Below, in pieces: positions 24,007 to 32,679 of a stretch of DNA of 64,000 nt; the first letter of the stretch is position 1; every line of letters begins with the position of its first letter. Source of the stretch: Rahnella woolbedingensis (lineage in GTDB: Bacteria > Pseudomonadota > Gammaproteobacteria > Enterobacterales > Enterobacteriaceae); contig NZ_RAHH01000014.1 in assembly GCF_003602095.1 (NCBI RefSeq), positions 84,340-148,339 of the forward strand. Reading direction: 5' to 3'. A program made the position numbers and the translations under genes. The notes beneath the pieces were generated by a model. The model worked only from the letters and a program-made list of their open reading frames with translations. It was not told the DNA's origin and made no database searches.

Positions 24007-25139
24007 TCATAAATAACGTCAGACTGGTGCTCGACGATCAGGTGGTTGAAGGGTCGCTTGAGATGCAAAACGGCGTGATCAGCGCCTTTGCTGACAGCCG
24101 TAGTCAGTTGCCTCAGGCGCTGGATGCTCAGGGCGGCTGGCTGCTGCCGGGATTCATCGAACTGCATACGGATAATCTGGATAAGTTTTTCACCCCGCGG
24201 CCAAAAGTCGACTGGCCTGCGCACTCCGCGATGAGCAGCCACGATGCGCTGATGGTCGCCAGCGGGATCACTACCGTGCTGGATGCTGTCGCCGTCGGTG
24301 ACGTACGCGACGGCGGGCATCGTCTGGATAATCTGCAAAAGATGATCGACGCGATTGTGCACAGTCAGAACGCAGGGCTGAACCGTGCCGAACACCGTCT
24401 GCACCTGCGCTGCGAACTGCCGCACGAGACCACACTGCCTCTGTTTGAGAAGCTGATGGATACATCAGTATTGTCACTGGTTTCGCTGATGGACCATTCG
24501 CCGGGTCAGCGCCAGTTCGCCACGCCGCAGAAGTACCGTGAGTATTATCAGGGCAAATACCACATGAACGATGAGCAGATGGACGATTTTCAGGAAGAAC
24601 AAATCGCCCTCTCCCGTCGCTGGGCACAGCCAAACCGTGAAGCGATTGCCGCACACTGCCGCGAGCGCAATATTTCGTTGGCCAGCCATGACGATGCTAC
24701 GGCAGCACACGTCGAAGAATCACTGGCACTCGGCAGCGTGATCGCCGAATTCCCGACAACAGAAGAAGCCGCCCGCGCCTCGCACACCCGCGGTTTGCAG
24801 GTGCTGATGGGCGCGCCGAATATCGTGCGCGGCGGTTCGCATTCCGGCAACGTGGCGGCGCACCATCTGGCCTCGCTCGGTCTGTTGGATATTTTGTCCT
24901 CTGACTATTATCCGGCCAGCCTGCTCGATGCGGTTTTCCGTATTGCCAACGATGAAAGTAATGCCTTCAGCCTGCCGCAGGCGGTGAAGCTGGTGACGCG
25001 GAATCCGGCTAACGCACTGGGCCTGAAAGATCGCGGTGAAATTGCCGAAGGTAAACGCGCGGATCTGGTTCTGGCACGCGCACATGGCGATCACTACTTT
25101 GTGCAAAACGTCTGGCGCCAGGGCATTCAGGTGTTCTGA
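24003..25139 (+). CDS. phnM: Ribosyl-triphosphonate diphosphatase PhnM
   Basis: 378 residues, amidohydrolase superfamily. The metal-binding histidine in [11 protein letters not shown] (near 54) and the SHDD segment near 228 are visible, as is the C-terminal [14 protein letters not shown] typical of the fold. It removes pyrophosphate from ribose-1-phosphonate-5-triphosphate to give the PhnJ substrate. Its ATG overlaps the phnL stop (ATGA). Confidence 0.94.
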   Translation: MIINNVRLVLDDQVVEGSLEMQNGVISAFADSRSQLPQALDAQGGWLLPGFIELHTDNLDKFFTPRPKVDWPAHSAMSSHDALMVASGITTVLDAVAVGDVRDGGHRLDNLQKMIDAIVHSQNAGLNRAEHRLHLRCELPHETTLPLFEKLMDTSVLSLVSLMDHSPGQRQFATPQKYREYYQGKYHMNDEQMDDFQEEQIALSRRWAQPNREAIAAHCRERNISLASHDDATAAHVEESLALGSVIAEFPTTEEAARASHTRGLQVLMGAPNIVRGGSHSGNVAAHHLASLGLLDILSSDYYPASLLDAVFRIANDESNAFSLPQAVKLVTRNPANALGLKDRGEIAEGKRADLVLARAHGDHYFVQNVWRQGIQVF

Positions 25140-25150
25140 GGGGAGAAAGG

Positions 25151-25726
25151 ATGAGTCGTTTACTCTATCTGATGGGCGCTTCGGGTTCAGGCAAAGACAG
25201 TCTTCTGGACGCATTGCGCCAGCATTTACCTGCCGATGTCGCCGTGGCGCACCGTTATATTACACGCCCTGCGGATGCCGGTTCCGAAAATCATATCGCG
25301 CTGAGTGAAGCCGAATTTATTCAGCGCCGCCAGCACGGTTTATTCGCCATGGACTGGCACGCGCACCAGTGCCGGTACGCCGTAGGTATTGAGATAGACA
25401 CCTGGATGCAGTTCGGTTGTCACGTGGTGGTGAACGGCTCGCGCGCGCATCTGGAAAAAGCCCGGCAGCGTTATGGTCAGCGGCTGGTACCGGTCTGTTT
25501 ACAGGTTTCAGAAACGGTGCTGACTGAGCGACTGACGCGGCGCGGACGTGAAGATGCAGCGCAAATCGCCTGCCGTCTTCAGCGCGCCAGAGAGTATGAA
25601 GGTGCGTTACCCGCAGCCTGTCACCGGCTGAATAATGACGGTGCGTTGCACGAGACTTTACAGCATCTGCTGGCCATTCTTGCATTGCCTGTCAGTGCGT
25701 TTATTTATCCCGTCACTTCATCATGA
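25151..25726 (+). CDS. phnN: Ribose 1,5-bisphosphate phosphokinase PhnN
   Basis: 191 residues, guanylate-kinase-like. P-loop GASGSGKD at residues 9-16 and RYITRPA near 35 are typical of PhnN. It makes PRPP from ribose 1,5-bisphosphate, so carbon from the pathway enters nucleotide synthesis. Its start is preceded by AGGGGAGAAAGG. Confidence 0.93.
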   Translation: MSRLLYLMGASGSGKDSLLDALRQHLPADVAVAHRYITRPADAGSENHIALSEAEFIQRRQHGLFAMDWHAHQCRYAVGIEIDTWMQFGCHVVVNGSRAHLEKARQRYGQRLVPVCLQVSETVLTERLTRRGREDAAQIACRLQRAREYEGALPAACHRLNNDGALHETLQHLLAILALPVSAFIYPVTSS

Positions 25727-26373
25727 GCGATTTTATGACAGACATCATTCACCCGTTTTCGCTGGCTGACGAACAGGATTATTCACGGCCAAAAATCGGT
25801 CAGCAGGTCGAGCTGAACCGGTCAACGCTGGGTCAGTACGTACATATTGCTGACAACGCGATCATCGAAGAATCGCAGATCGGCGATTACTCTTACACCG
25901 CCGGAAATAATCAGATCTTCTACGCTACCATCGGGAAATTTGTTTCGATCGCGACTTATGTGCGGATCAATCCCGGCAACCATCCGACTTATCAGCGCGT
26001 GGCCCAGCACCATTTCACCTACCGCAGTTCTGTCTATGGTTTAGGGGAAGACGATCAGGAATTTTTCGACTGGCGGCGCGAGCATCATGTCACCGTCGGC
26101 AACGATGTCTGGATCGGCCATAACGCGGTGCTGATGCCGGGCGTGAAAGTCGGTAATGGCGCGGTGATCGGCACGGCTGCCGTGGTCACCAAAGATGTAG
26201 AGCCTTATTCGATCGTCGCGGGCGTGGCCGCAAAAAAGATCCGTATGCGCTTTGATGACAATATGATCGGGCGGATCGAGAAAAGTCAGTGGTGGAACTG
26301 GGATCATGAAACGCTGAAGGAAAGGATGCCGGACTTCAGAGATATCTCCGTTTTTGCAGAAAAGTATCTGTAA
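25723..26373 (+). CDS. Phosphonate-operon hexapeptide-repeat transferase
   Basis: 216 residues, left-handed beta-helix acyltransferase: repeats of the form NDVWIGHNAVLMPGVKVGNGAVIGTAAVVTKD run from about 30 to 165, with the likely catalytic histidine in the NPGNHPTYQ region. It fits the hexapeptide transferase family found in phn operons of many bacteria (TIGR03308 type, named from memory), which may replace PhnO, an acetyltransferase of 1-aminoalkylphosphonates. The ATG at 25723 overlaps the phnN stop (ATGA), so it belongs to the operon; an ATG at 25735 is an alternative. The acceptor substrate is not known. Confidence 0.82.
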   Translation: MSDFMTDIIHPFSLADEQDYSRPKIGQQVELNRSTLGQYVHIADNAIIEESQIGDYSYTAGNNQIFYATIGKFVSIATYVRINPGNHPTYQRVAQHHFTYRSSVYGLGEDDQEFFDWRREHHVTVGNDVWIGHNAVLMPGVKVGNGAVIGTAAVVTKDVEPYSIVAGVAAKKIRMRFDDNMIGRIEKSQWWNWDHETLKERMPDFRDISVFAEKYL

Positions 26374-26473
26374 GGATCGGGTCTGCGTAGGGAGGGATGA
26401 GCTGAAAGGACGAAAATTCGCGTTTTTTGCCTGATACCTTATCACAAGGATCCGGTTCAGCGGATCACGCGAA

Positions 26474-27115
26474 TTAAAGATCTTCGATACTGGCGGCAAT
26501 CTCATTGGATTCCAGCACCGTGATGCCGCCTAATCCGGCATTAAATGCCTGCTCCTGCAACGCTTTCGCCACCACATCCGAATCAATCGCTTTCCATTTC
26601 CCCGGCAGCATTTTAAACAGCGGCGCACTGAGTTGTTCCAGCAGGCGCGGCGGATGACGCTTCCCGACCAGCAATGAAGGACGGACTAATGTCAGCAACG
26701 GCCATCCCTGTTGCATCAGCGCCAGTTCCATTTCGCCCTTGGTCCGGTTATAGAGAAAACGCGAGCGCGCATCGGCGCCGTTAGCACTGACGGCCAGACA
26801 ATGACGTGCGCCGAGTTCGCGTGCCGCCTTGGCACAATCCACCACCAGGTCGTAATCCACCGCCCGGAAGACCTGCGCGCTACCCGCCTGTTTTCGCGTA
26901 GTGCCCAGGCAGCAGAACAGTAAATCTATTGGCTCATCGAGTGCGACCACCAGTGACGTGAGATTGTCGCCAAGCGGATTAAACAGTTTATTCCCGGGCA
27001 GCAATGGTCGACGGCTGGGCGCCACGATACGGCTGACACGCGGATCAAGTTGCAGCAGGCGTAAGAGCTCGCGCCCGATCAGGCCACTTCCGCCCAGAAG
27101 AAGAACTTTTGCCAT
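26474..27115 (-). CDS. yraR: NAD(P)-binding Rossmann protein YraR
   Basis: 213 residues, corresponding to E. coli YraR (211 aa). Glycine-rich LLGGSGLIGREL is at residues 5-16, and the later FCCLGTTRKQAGS and YNRTKGEMEL segments match E. coli. It is an atypical short-chain dehydrogenase-like fold; the function is unknown. The start is the ATG at 27115 behind AAAAGGAAG; the frame remains open for 26 codons upstream through a small repeat, which is not taken as coding. Confidence 0.87.
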   Translation of the reverse strand: MAKVLLLGGSGLIGRELLRLLQLDPRVSRIVAPSRRPLLPGNKLFNPLGDNLTSLVVALDEPIDLLFCCLGTTRKQAGSAQVFRAVDYDLVVDCAKAARELGARHCLAVSANGADARSRFLYNRTKGEMELALMQQGWPLLTLVRPSLLVGKRHPPRLLEQLSAPLFKMLPGKWKAIDSDVVAKALQEQAFNAGLGGITVLESNEIAASIEDL

Positions 27116-27150
27116 ATCACTTCCTTTTAAAAAACGGCTTTCGCACAGCG

Positions 27151-27209
27151 GTTCTGAAACATGGGTTTTAAAAACATGGATTTCTGAAAACATGGCTTTC
27201 TGAAACCAG
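27151..27209. repeat. Imperfect short repeats upstream of yraR
   Basis: The motif TTCTGAAAACATGG and variants recur: TTCTGAAACATGGG, TTTTAAAAACATGG, TTTCTGAAAACATGG, TTTCTGAAACC, at about 15-20 bp spacing. It lies 36-95 bases upstream of the yraR start. Slipped replication or a multi-copy binding motif are both possible. Confidence 0.6.
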
Positions 27210-27290
27210 AGTCATGAACAGATATTTGAAGTGTTACCTGAATGTAAATATCACGCTATAAGACAGTTCCTGTTACTGGCGATTGTCGGA

Positions 27291-27725
27291 TTATCTTCTT
27301 TCCCATAACAGTTTTTTCCCGAAACCGAGAGTGTTATCAGTCATTTTGATGTCAGTGAGTTTCAGCGCCCAGACCGGCGCTTTCATGGCGATGGCGACCG
27401 GGAAATGTTTGCAGTACAGATGCCGCGCCTGCGCCTCTTCTTCACCGCTAAGCACGGTGGCTTCGCCGCGATACTGAATGCCTTTGATCAGCGCGATGGT
27501 TTTCGGATGAGGAGCAATCGTGCCGACAATGTGGGGGGATTTCGCCATCAGCGTACCGTGCAGCGTTTTCATTTCGGTCATGAAATACAGCGTCATGCTT
27601 TGTGCATCCGTGACGTAAAAACAGTTAGCGCTCCACATCTCGCCGTCAGCAACGGCACACAGCGCCAGCACATGGTGTTTATTGAGAAACTTCAGAATAT
27701 GTTTCAGGTCATCAGGGTTATTCAT
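27291..27725 (-). CDS. yhbP: UPF0306 flavin-reductase-like protein YhbP
   Basis: 144 residues. The pattern HVLALCAVADGEMWSANCFYV near the N-terminus and the IKGIQYRGEA segment mark the split-barrel, pyridoxamine-phosphate-oxidase-like fold of YhbP. The role is unknown. Gene order yhbP-yhbQ-yhbS is as in E. coli. The ATG at 27725 is chosen over an adjacent GTG at 27728. Confidence 0.88.
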   Translation of the reverse strand: MNNPDDLKHILKFLNKHHVLALCAVADGEMWSANCFYVTDAQSMTLYFMTEMKTLHGTLMAKSPHIVGTIAPHPKTIALIKGIQYRGEATVLSGEEEAQARHLYCKHFPVAIAMKAPVWALKLTDIKMTDNTLGFGKKLLWERR

Positions 27726-27790
27726 CACAGGTGCCTTATTTTCGTTTGTGCCAGTTTACCGCTCCATGTCAACGTTTTGCCTCACTCTGT

Positions 27791-27850
27791 TATGCCTTTT
27801 AGGTAAACATTGTGCCTTTTAGGTAAACAATGTGCCTTTCGGGTAAACTG
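27791..27850. repeat. Three 20-bp direct repeats between yhbP and yhbQ
   Basis: TATGCCTTTTAGGTAAACAT, TGTGCCTTTTAGGTAAACAA and TGTGCCTTTCGGGTAAACTG follow one another without a gap. The shared core is GCCTTTTAGGTAAAC. The 20-bp period puts every copy on nearly the same DNA face. It is 30 bases before the yhbQ start and 66 bases before the divergent yhbP start. Confidence 0.95.
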
Positions 27851-27879
27851 ACACAAAATTTTCCTGATACCCAGAGCTT

Positions 27880-28182
27880 ATGTCCGCCACATCCAACTGG
27901 TTTTTATACATGCTGAGAACCCCGACCGGGATGCTTTACACCGGCATCACCACCGATGTGGGGCGACGTCTCGGGCAGCATCAGACCGGGAAAGGGGCTA
28001 AATCGCTGCGGGGGAAAGGCGAGCTGACGCTGGCATTTCACTGCCCGGCGGGCGACCGTTCTCTGGCGTCAAAGCTGGAAATTAAGGTCAAAAAACTGAG
28101 CAAAGCGCAGAAAGAGTTGCTGGTGAAACAAGCACCTGAATGCCTGGAAAGTTATCTGGATTTACCCGAAAGCGGAAAGTAA
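27880..28182 (+). CDS. yhbQ: GIY-YIG nuclease-domain protein YhbQ
   Basis: 100 residues, a single GIY-YIG domain: the tyrosine pair lies in FLYML and MLYTGIT (residues 8-24), and the catalytic Arg in VGRRLGQH. It matches E. coli YhbQ, which has been linked to nucleic-acid cleavage, although its cellular role is unclear. It is transcribed away from yhbP, with the triple repeat in front of it. Confidence 0.9.
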   Translation: MSATSNWFLYMLRTPTGMLYTGITTDVGRRLGQHQTGKGAKSLRGKGELTLAFHCPAGDRSLASKLEIKVKKLSKAQKELLVKQAPECLESYLDLPESGK

Positions 28183-28204
28183 AAAGGCCGGGAAACCGGC
28201 CTTT
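28183..28204. terminator. Bidirectional terminator, yhbQ / yhbS
   Basis: AAAGGCCGG, GAAA tetraloop, CCGGCCTTT; sits directly on the yhbQ stop and 38 bases from the end of the convergent yhbS. Confidence 0.85.
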
Positions 28205-28241
28205 GTTGTATCTGAATAAGAGTCGTTGTTTCTGAGTAAAA

Positions 28242-28745
28242 TCAGAAACGATTAAACGCTGCCGGGAAAACCACTTCTCCGCTGGCATTTTTCAGTGCGT
28301 CATCGGACAAGGTGAACAGCTGGAAGGCAGCTTCCGTTCCCGGCCAGCGGCAATGCAGGTCATGAGCAGCGGCGGGTTTGAAGCCGAAACGGCTGTAGTA
28401 GGCCGGGTCGCCTAATACCACAACGGCGGCATAGCTGAATTCATTCAGGGAATCTAACCCTTCATACACCAGTTTTTGGCCTATCCCCTGGCAGCGCAGT
28501 GATTCTTCCACTGCCAGCGGTACCAGCCCGACCCAGTTGCGGTCTTCGCCCTGAATATCAACCGGACAGAAGGCGACGTAACCCACCACACCACCTTCAT
28601 CGTCAGTGGCGACAACGCCCAGTGTCAGCAGGCCGTCTTCGCGCAGTTCCTGCACCAGATCGGCTTCTGCACCTGTCGGGAATGAGGCGCGTAACAAACG
28701 GTCAATGCCCGCGGCATCTACCGGGATTTCAGTACGAATTAACAT
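28242..28745 (-). CDS. yhbS: GNAT-family N-acetyltransferase YhbS
   Basis: 167 residues. The acetyl-CoA site is in LRCQGIGQKLV near residue 85, a form of the Q/RxxGxG/A motif. It matches E. coli YhbS by sequence and position. The substrate is not known. The start overlaps the end of ubiT by seven bases, so the two genes are coupled. Confidence 0.9.
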   Translation of the reverse strand: MLIRTEIPVDAAGIDRLLRASFPTGAEADLVQELREDGLLTLGVVATDDEGGVVGYVAFCPVDIQGEDRNWVGLVPLAVEESLRCQGIGQKLVYEGLDSLNEFSYAAVVVLGDPAYYSRFGFKPAAAHDLHCRWPGTEAAFQLFTLSDDALKNASGEVVFPAAFNRF

Positions 28746-29260
28746 GGTTCAGCTACCGGAGCTTGTGGCTCACGGTCCTCTTGCAGACCCGCTTCGACAA
28801 AATCGGCCAGGCGCAACAGGCCATTTTTTAGCAGCAGCGGCATAGTATCGAGATCGATAGAATCCATCAGATTCTTCACATACAAGCCCAGTTCAGTATC
28901 ACCTTCAATACGCAGACGGCGCTGGAAGAATAACGTGTCGGGATCTTCTTTGCGGGCCGCGATCAAAATCAGATCGTTTGCATTCCCGCTGAAGCTGACA
29001 TCCGCTTCGCCACGATCGGCGATCACCAGTTTGCCCTCTTCCACCGACATCAGCCAGGTCAGGTTGAGATCGCTGACGTCAATTTTCAACCAGCGGCCTT
29101 CGAGGAAATCCAGCTCTCCGTCGGCCAGCGCCTGACGAAGCTGCCAGCTCAGCACCTGTTGCAAAACCTGCCGTTGCAACGCAAAAGGCGTGAATTTCAA
29201 AGGCACACTTAACAGGGATGGCCCCTGACGGACCATACGTGCACGTAGTTTTTGCAACAC
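28739..29260 (-). CDS. ubiT: Ubiquinone synthesis accessory factor UbiT (SCP2 domain)
   Basis: 173 residues, corresponding to E. coli YhbT/UbiT. It is an SCP2 lipid-binding domain; GPSLLSVPLKFTPFALQRQVL near the start and DPDTLFFQRRLRIEGDTELGL near 105 are conserved. UbiT supports ubiquinone synthesis without oxygen, together with UbiU and UbiV encoded divergently next door. The start chosen is GTG at 29260, eight bases after AAAGGAG and aligned with the E. coli start; a longer frame from 29311 has no ribosome-binding site. Confidence 0.9.
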   Translation of the reverse strand: MLQKLRARMVRQGPSLLSVPLKFTPFALQRQVLQQVLSWQLRQALADGELDFLEGRWLKIDVSDLNLTWLMSVEEGKLVIADRGEADVSFSGNANDLILIAARKEDPDTLFFQRRLRIEGDTELGLYVKNLMDSIDLDTMPLLLKNGLLRLADFVEAGLQEDREPQAPVAEPC

Positions 29261-29426
29261 TGGCACTACTCCTTTCGGTAACTTGTCGGCAAGTTTTAAG
29301 GCTGTTATCACGCCTATTTTGACACATTGCCGGGAATGTTCAGCGGTCTACATCAATAAATACTGCAACAGAAAAACATCACGTACAACCTCCCTGGGCG
29401 TTGTACGCCTTCCAACACCTAAGAAA

Positions 29427-29468
29427 CTGCCTCAAATCAAAATATTGCATCCATAGCTTCTCTAAAAT
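29427..29468 (+). promoter_or_regulatory. Possible FNR-dependent promoter of ubiUV
   Basis: CTGCC-TCAA-ATCAA (29427-29440) has one perfect FNR half-site and one poor one (seven of ten). A -10 sequence TAAAAT at 29463-29468 would place the FNR site at -41.5, the class II position. E. coli ubiUV is induced without oxygen. Apart from this, the 314-bp gap between ubiT and ubiU holds an inverted repeat GTACAAC/GTTGTAC near 29383-29405 and no gene. Confidence 0.42.
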
Positions 29469-29574
29469 AGTTCGCCAATCAAAGCCCTGACTGATGAATG
29501 AATGACGTCGGCAACTGGCTTTTCATCACCCACCAACCTCAGCTCTGGCTGGCCGGTTGCAGTAAGGAACGAGA

Positions 29575-30570
29575 ATGGAGCTACTTTGCCCGGCAGGAAA
29601 TTTACCTGCGTTGAAAGCGGCGATCGATAATGGCGCCGACGCGGTGTATATCGGCCTGAAAGATGACACCAATGCGCGCCATTTCGCCGGTCTGAATTTC
29701 ACGGAAAAAAAATTGCAGGAGGCGGCGGATTACGTCCATCGTCATCGCCGTAAACTGCATATCGCCATCAATACGTTTGCGCATCCTGACGGCTATCAGC
29801 GCTGGGAGCGCGCGGTAGATATGGCCGCTCAGCTTGGCGCGGATGCGCTGATCCTGGCCGATATCGCGATGCTCGATTACGCCGCGAACAAATATCCTCA
29901 CGTTGAGCGCCATGTGTCGGTGCAGGCATCGGCCACCAACGACGAAGCAATCCGTTTCTATAAACGTAACTTTGATGTTGCCCGCGTTGTTTTGCCGCGC
30001 GTGCTTTCGATGCATCAGGTGCGCCAGCTTTCCCGCACAACGGTCGTACCTCTGGAAGTGTTTGCCTTTGGCAGTCTGTGCATCATGGCCGAAGGCCGCT
30101 GTTATCTTTCTTCCTATCTGACCGGTGAATCGCCAAATACCGTCGGTGCCTGCTCACCGGCGCGGTTCGTGCGCTGGCAGCAGACGGCTCAGGGCATGGA
30201 ATCACGTCTCAACGATGTGCTGATTGACCGTTATGACGAAGGTGAAAACGCCGGTTATCCGACGTTGTGCAAAGGGCGTTATCTGGTGGATGGCGCGAAA
30301 TATCATGCGCTGGAAGAACCGACCAGTCTGAATACGCTGGAGTTATTGCCGGAGTTATTCGCCGCCAATATTGCCTCGGTAAAAATCGAAGGACGTCAGC
30401 GCAGCCCGGCCTATGTCAGTCAGGTCGCCCGCGTATGGCGTGCGGCAATCGACCGCTGTATAGCGGATCCGCAAAACTTCAAAACCGACGACGCCTGGAT
30501 GAAAACGCTGGGTTCCATGTCTGAAGGTACCCAAACCACGCTCGGTGCCTATCACCGCAAGTGGCAGTAA
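29575..30570 (+). CDS. ubiU: Oxygen-independent ubiquinone hydroxylation protein UbiU (U32)
   Basis: 331 residues, same length as E. coli YhbU/UbiU. A peptidase U32-family fold with four cysteines that bind a 4Fe-4S cluster: Cys169 and Cys176 in LCIMAEGRC, one in GACSPAR, one in TLCKGRY. With UbiV it carries out hydroxylations of the ubiquinone ring without O2, using prephenate as hydroxyl donor. The start ATG follows AAGGAACGAG. Confidence 0.94.
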   Translation: MELLCPAGNLPALKAAIDNGADAVYIGLKDDTNARHFAGLNFTEKKLQEAADYVHRHRRKLHIAINTFAHPDGYQRWERAVDMAAQLGADALILADIAMLDYAANKYPHVERHVSVQASATNDEAIRFYKRNFDVARVVLPRVLSMHQVRQLSRTTVVPLEVFAFGSLCIMAEGRCYLSSYLTGESPNTVGACSPARFVRWQQTAQGMESRLNDVLIDRYDEGENAGYPTLCKGRYLVDGAKYHALEEPTSLNTLELLPELFAANIASVKIEGRQRSPAYVSQVARVWRAAIDRCIADPQNFKTDDAWMKTLGSMSEGTQTTLGAYHRKWQ

Positions 30571-30584
30571 TCGAAGAGACGATG

Positions 30585-31463
30585 ATGAAATATTCTTTAG
30601 GGGCCATTCTTTATTACTGGCCGAAAGCGCAGGTTGAAGATTTTTATCAGACCGCTGCGACCAGCAGTGCGGATATCATTTATCTCGGTGAAAATGTCTG
30701 TACCAAGCGCCGTGAGATGAAAGTGAATGACTGGATGGAGGTCGCACGCCAGCTGGCCGCATCCGGTAAGCAGGTGGTGATTTCCACGCTGGCTTTGTTG
30801 CAGGCACCCTCTGAACTCAACGAACTCAAACGCTATGTGGACAACGGCGAGTTTCTGCTGGAAGCCAACGATTTTGGCGCCGTGAACATGGCGGCAGAAC
30901 GCCATCTGCCGTTTGTGGTCGGCCATGCGCTGAACTGCTACAACGCCGTGACGCTGAAACTGTTGCAAAAACAAGGCATGGTGCGCTGGTGTATGCCGGT
31001 CGAGCTTTCCCGTGACTGGCTGGTGAATCTGCTGAACCAGTGCGATGAGCTGGGCATCCGCGATAAATTTGAAGTGGAAGTGCTGTCTTACGGCCACTTA
31101 CCGCTGGCCTATTCGGCGCGCTGTTTCACAGCACGCTCTGAAAATCGCGCGAAAGACGAATGCGAAACCTGCTGCATCAGTTATCCGCAGGGCCGAAAAA
31201 TGTTATCGCAGGAAAATCAGCAGGTGTTTGTGCTCAACGGCATTCAGACGCAGAGCGGCTACTGCTATAACCTCGGCAATGAACTGGTATCGATGCAGGG
31301 ATTAGTGGATATCGTGCGCCTGTCGCCGGAAACGCAGGATACTCTCACCACGCTGGAAGCGTTTCGCAACAATGAACGCGGTTTGCTGCCACTGACACTC
31401 ACCGATAAAGCTGACTGTAACGGCTACTGGCAGCGCGTCGCCGGGCTGGAACTGCGGCCCTGA
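30585..31463 (+). CDS. ubiV: Oxygen-independent ubiquinone hydroxylation protein UbiV (U32)
   Basis: 292 residues, equal to E. coli YhbV/UbiV. Fe-S ligands are expected at the single cysteine in LGENVC near residue 39 and the three in ARCFTARS and CETCC around 180-197. It forms a heterodimer with UbiU. Two adjacent ATG codons (30582, 30585) exist and the second aligns with E. coli; the frame is open a little further upstream. It starts 15 bases after ubiU. Confidence 0.94.
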   Translation: MKYSLGAILYYWPKAQVEDFYQTAATSSADIIYLGENVCTKRREMKVNDWMEVARQLAASGKQVVISTLALLQAPSELNELKRYVDNGEFLLEANDFGAVNMAAERHLPFVVGHALNCYNAVTLKLLQKQGMVRWCMPVELSRDWLVNLLNQCDELGIRDKFEVEVLSYGHLPLAYSARCFTARSENRAKDECETCCISYPQGRKMLSQENQQVFVLNGIQTQSGYCYNLGNELVSMQGLVDIVRLSPETQDTLTTLEAFRNNERGLLPLTLTDKADCNGYWQRVAGLELRP

Positions 31464-31477
31464 GAGAATGTCGCAGT

Positions 31478-31515
31478 AAAAAGGGAGATGACGTTGCGGT
31501 CATCTCCTTTTTTTA
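31478..31515. terminator. Terminator after ubiV, possibly bidirectional
   Basis: GGAGATGAC and GTCATCTCC pair around GTTGCG, flanked by AAAAAG and TTTTTTT. It ends one base short of the convergent permease gene's stop codon. Confidence 0.88.
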
Positions 31516-32679
31516 TCAGGAATTTCGCGGTTTCGGCCTGAACATCGCACGAAGCCGGACGCCATCGCGCAACATGCCCACGACAATGCCGATGAAGGTG
31601 TAAAACACGCACAGAATAAGCAGCATCAGAATATCGCCGCCCACGTCTTTAAACGGCAGCCCCATCTGATTGACCCCGGCAATGGCTTTCGTCGCCCAGG
31701 TTGAGGGCAGCATAGACGAAACGCCCCTGACCCAGGCGGGCATCGCCTGCAGCGGCCAGATAGTACCGGAAATATAGAAGACCGGCGTGGTGATAAAGGC
31801 CAGCGTAAGGTAAATCAGCTCGACGCTGCGCAGACATTCCGTCACCAGTTTCCCCAGCCCCAGCACCGCCAGCAGGAACGGGAATGTCAGCAACAGGATT
31901 TCAGGAATGCTGGCCGTTTGCCGGTAACCCAGTATCCACGGCCACAGCACAAACAAGACGATCGACAGAAACAGCCAGACCGGGATCAGCGCCGAAATTC
32001 CGCCCAGAAACGCCGGGATCGCCGGTTTTCCTGAAGGCCCGCTGTTGAGCACAATGCTGACCCGCACGCTGGCGATCAGTAATGAGTGCTGTAATAACAT
32101 CACCAGCAAACCGGGGAAAATAATCGCCGCAAAGCTGATGCCGGGGTTAAAGACATCCAGCGACTGCCCGATGATGGGCGAGAGCACGACGCTGGCCTGC
32201 CGTTGGCTGAAGCCGCTGCTGAGCAGTAAATCCGTGTTGTACTGCGTGAGGATCGCCTGATATGCCGCGAGCACATCCTGCTGGATCTGCCCGTTCGCCA
32301 GCCGGTTAGTGGCATCGCCATAAACCGGGATCACGATGTTTTGCCCGGCGAGGATCTTCTTCTCAAGATCGACCGGCATGATGATCACCGCGAATAACTT
32401 ACGCAGCGCCAGATCGTGTTCCGCCTGCGCAAGGCTTTCGTAGGCCACCGTCGCCACTTTGGAGGTGGCATCCAGCTGGCGGGTCAGCATCCGGCTGGCA
32501 GAGCTGTGATCCTGATCGACCACCGCCACCGGCAAATCCCATACCGTGCGGTTTGCATAGACCATGCTCATCACGCACAGCGAAAGTAGCAACATCATCC
32601 ACATCGGCTTATCGAGTAAACCGGTCAGCACTTTGCGAAATGTTCCCCACCAGGTTTTAAACCATTCACGACGGGTCAT
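31516..32679 (-). CDS. ABC-2 type permease, second of the cassette
   Basis: 387 residues. One N-terminal transmembrane helix (about 28-43), a large outside loop of some 150 residues starting with DLPVAVVDQDHSS, then five or six helices: the ABC-2 permease layout seen in YhhJ, YbhS and YbhR of E. coli. The loop motif VVDxDHSS recurs in the partner permease. The ATG at 32679 overlaps the upstream permease stop by four bases (ATGA); the frame stays open further upstream inside that gene. The exported substrate is unknown; drugs or hydrophobic compounds are likely by family. Confidence 0.85.
   Translation of the reverse strand: MTRREWFKTWWGTFRKVLTGLLDKPMWMMLLLSLCVMSMVYANRTVWDLPVAVVDQDHSSASRMLTRQLDATSKVATVAYESLAQAEHDLALRKLFAVIIMPVDLEKKILAGQNIVIPVYGDATNRLANGQIQQDVLAAYQAILTQYNTDLLLSSGFSQRQASVVLSPIIGQSLDVFNPGISFAAIIFPGLLVMLLQHSLLIASVRVSIVLNSGPSGKPAIPAFLGGISALIPVWLFLSIVLFVLWPWILGYRQTASIPEILLLTFPFLLAVLGLGKLVTECLRSVELIYLTLAFITTPVFYISGTIWPLQAMPAWVRGVSSMLPSTWATKAIAGVNQMGLPFKDVGGDILMLLILCVFYTFIGIVVGMLRDGVRLRAMFRPKPRNS

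Noticed and set aside
27791..27850. Triple repeat as a CRISPR remnant
   Set aside because: The copies are directly joined with no spacers, and no cas genes are present.
29280..29400. Other TTGAT-like half-sites in the ubiT-ubiU gap
   Set aside because: Each has only one recognisable half and no -10 at the right distance.
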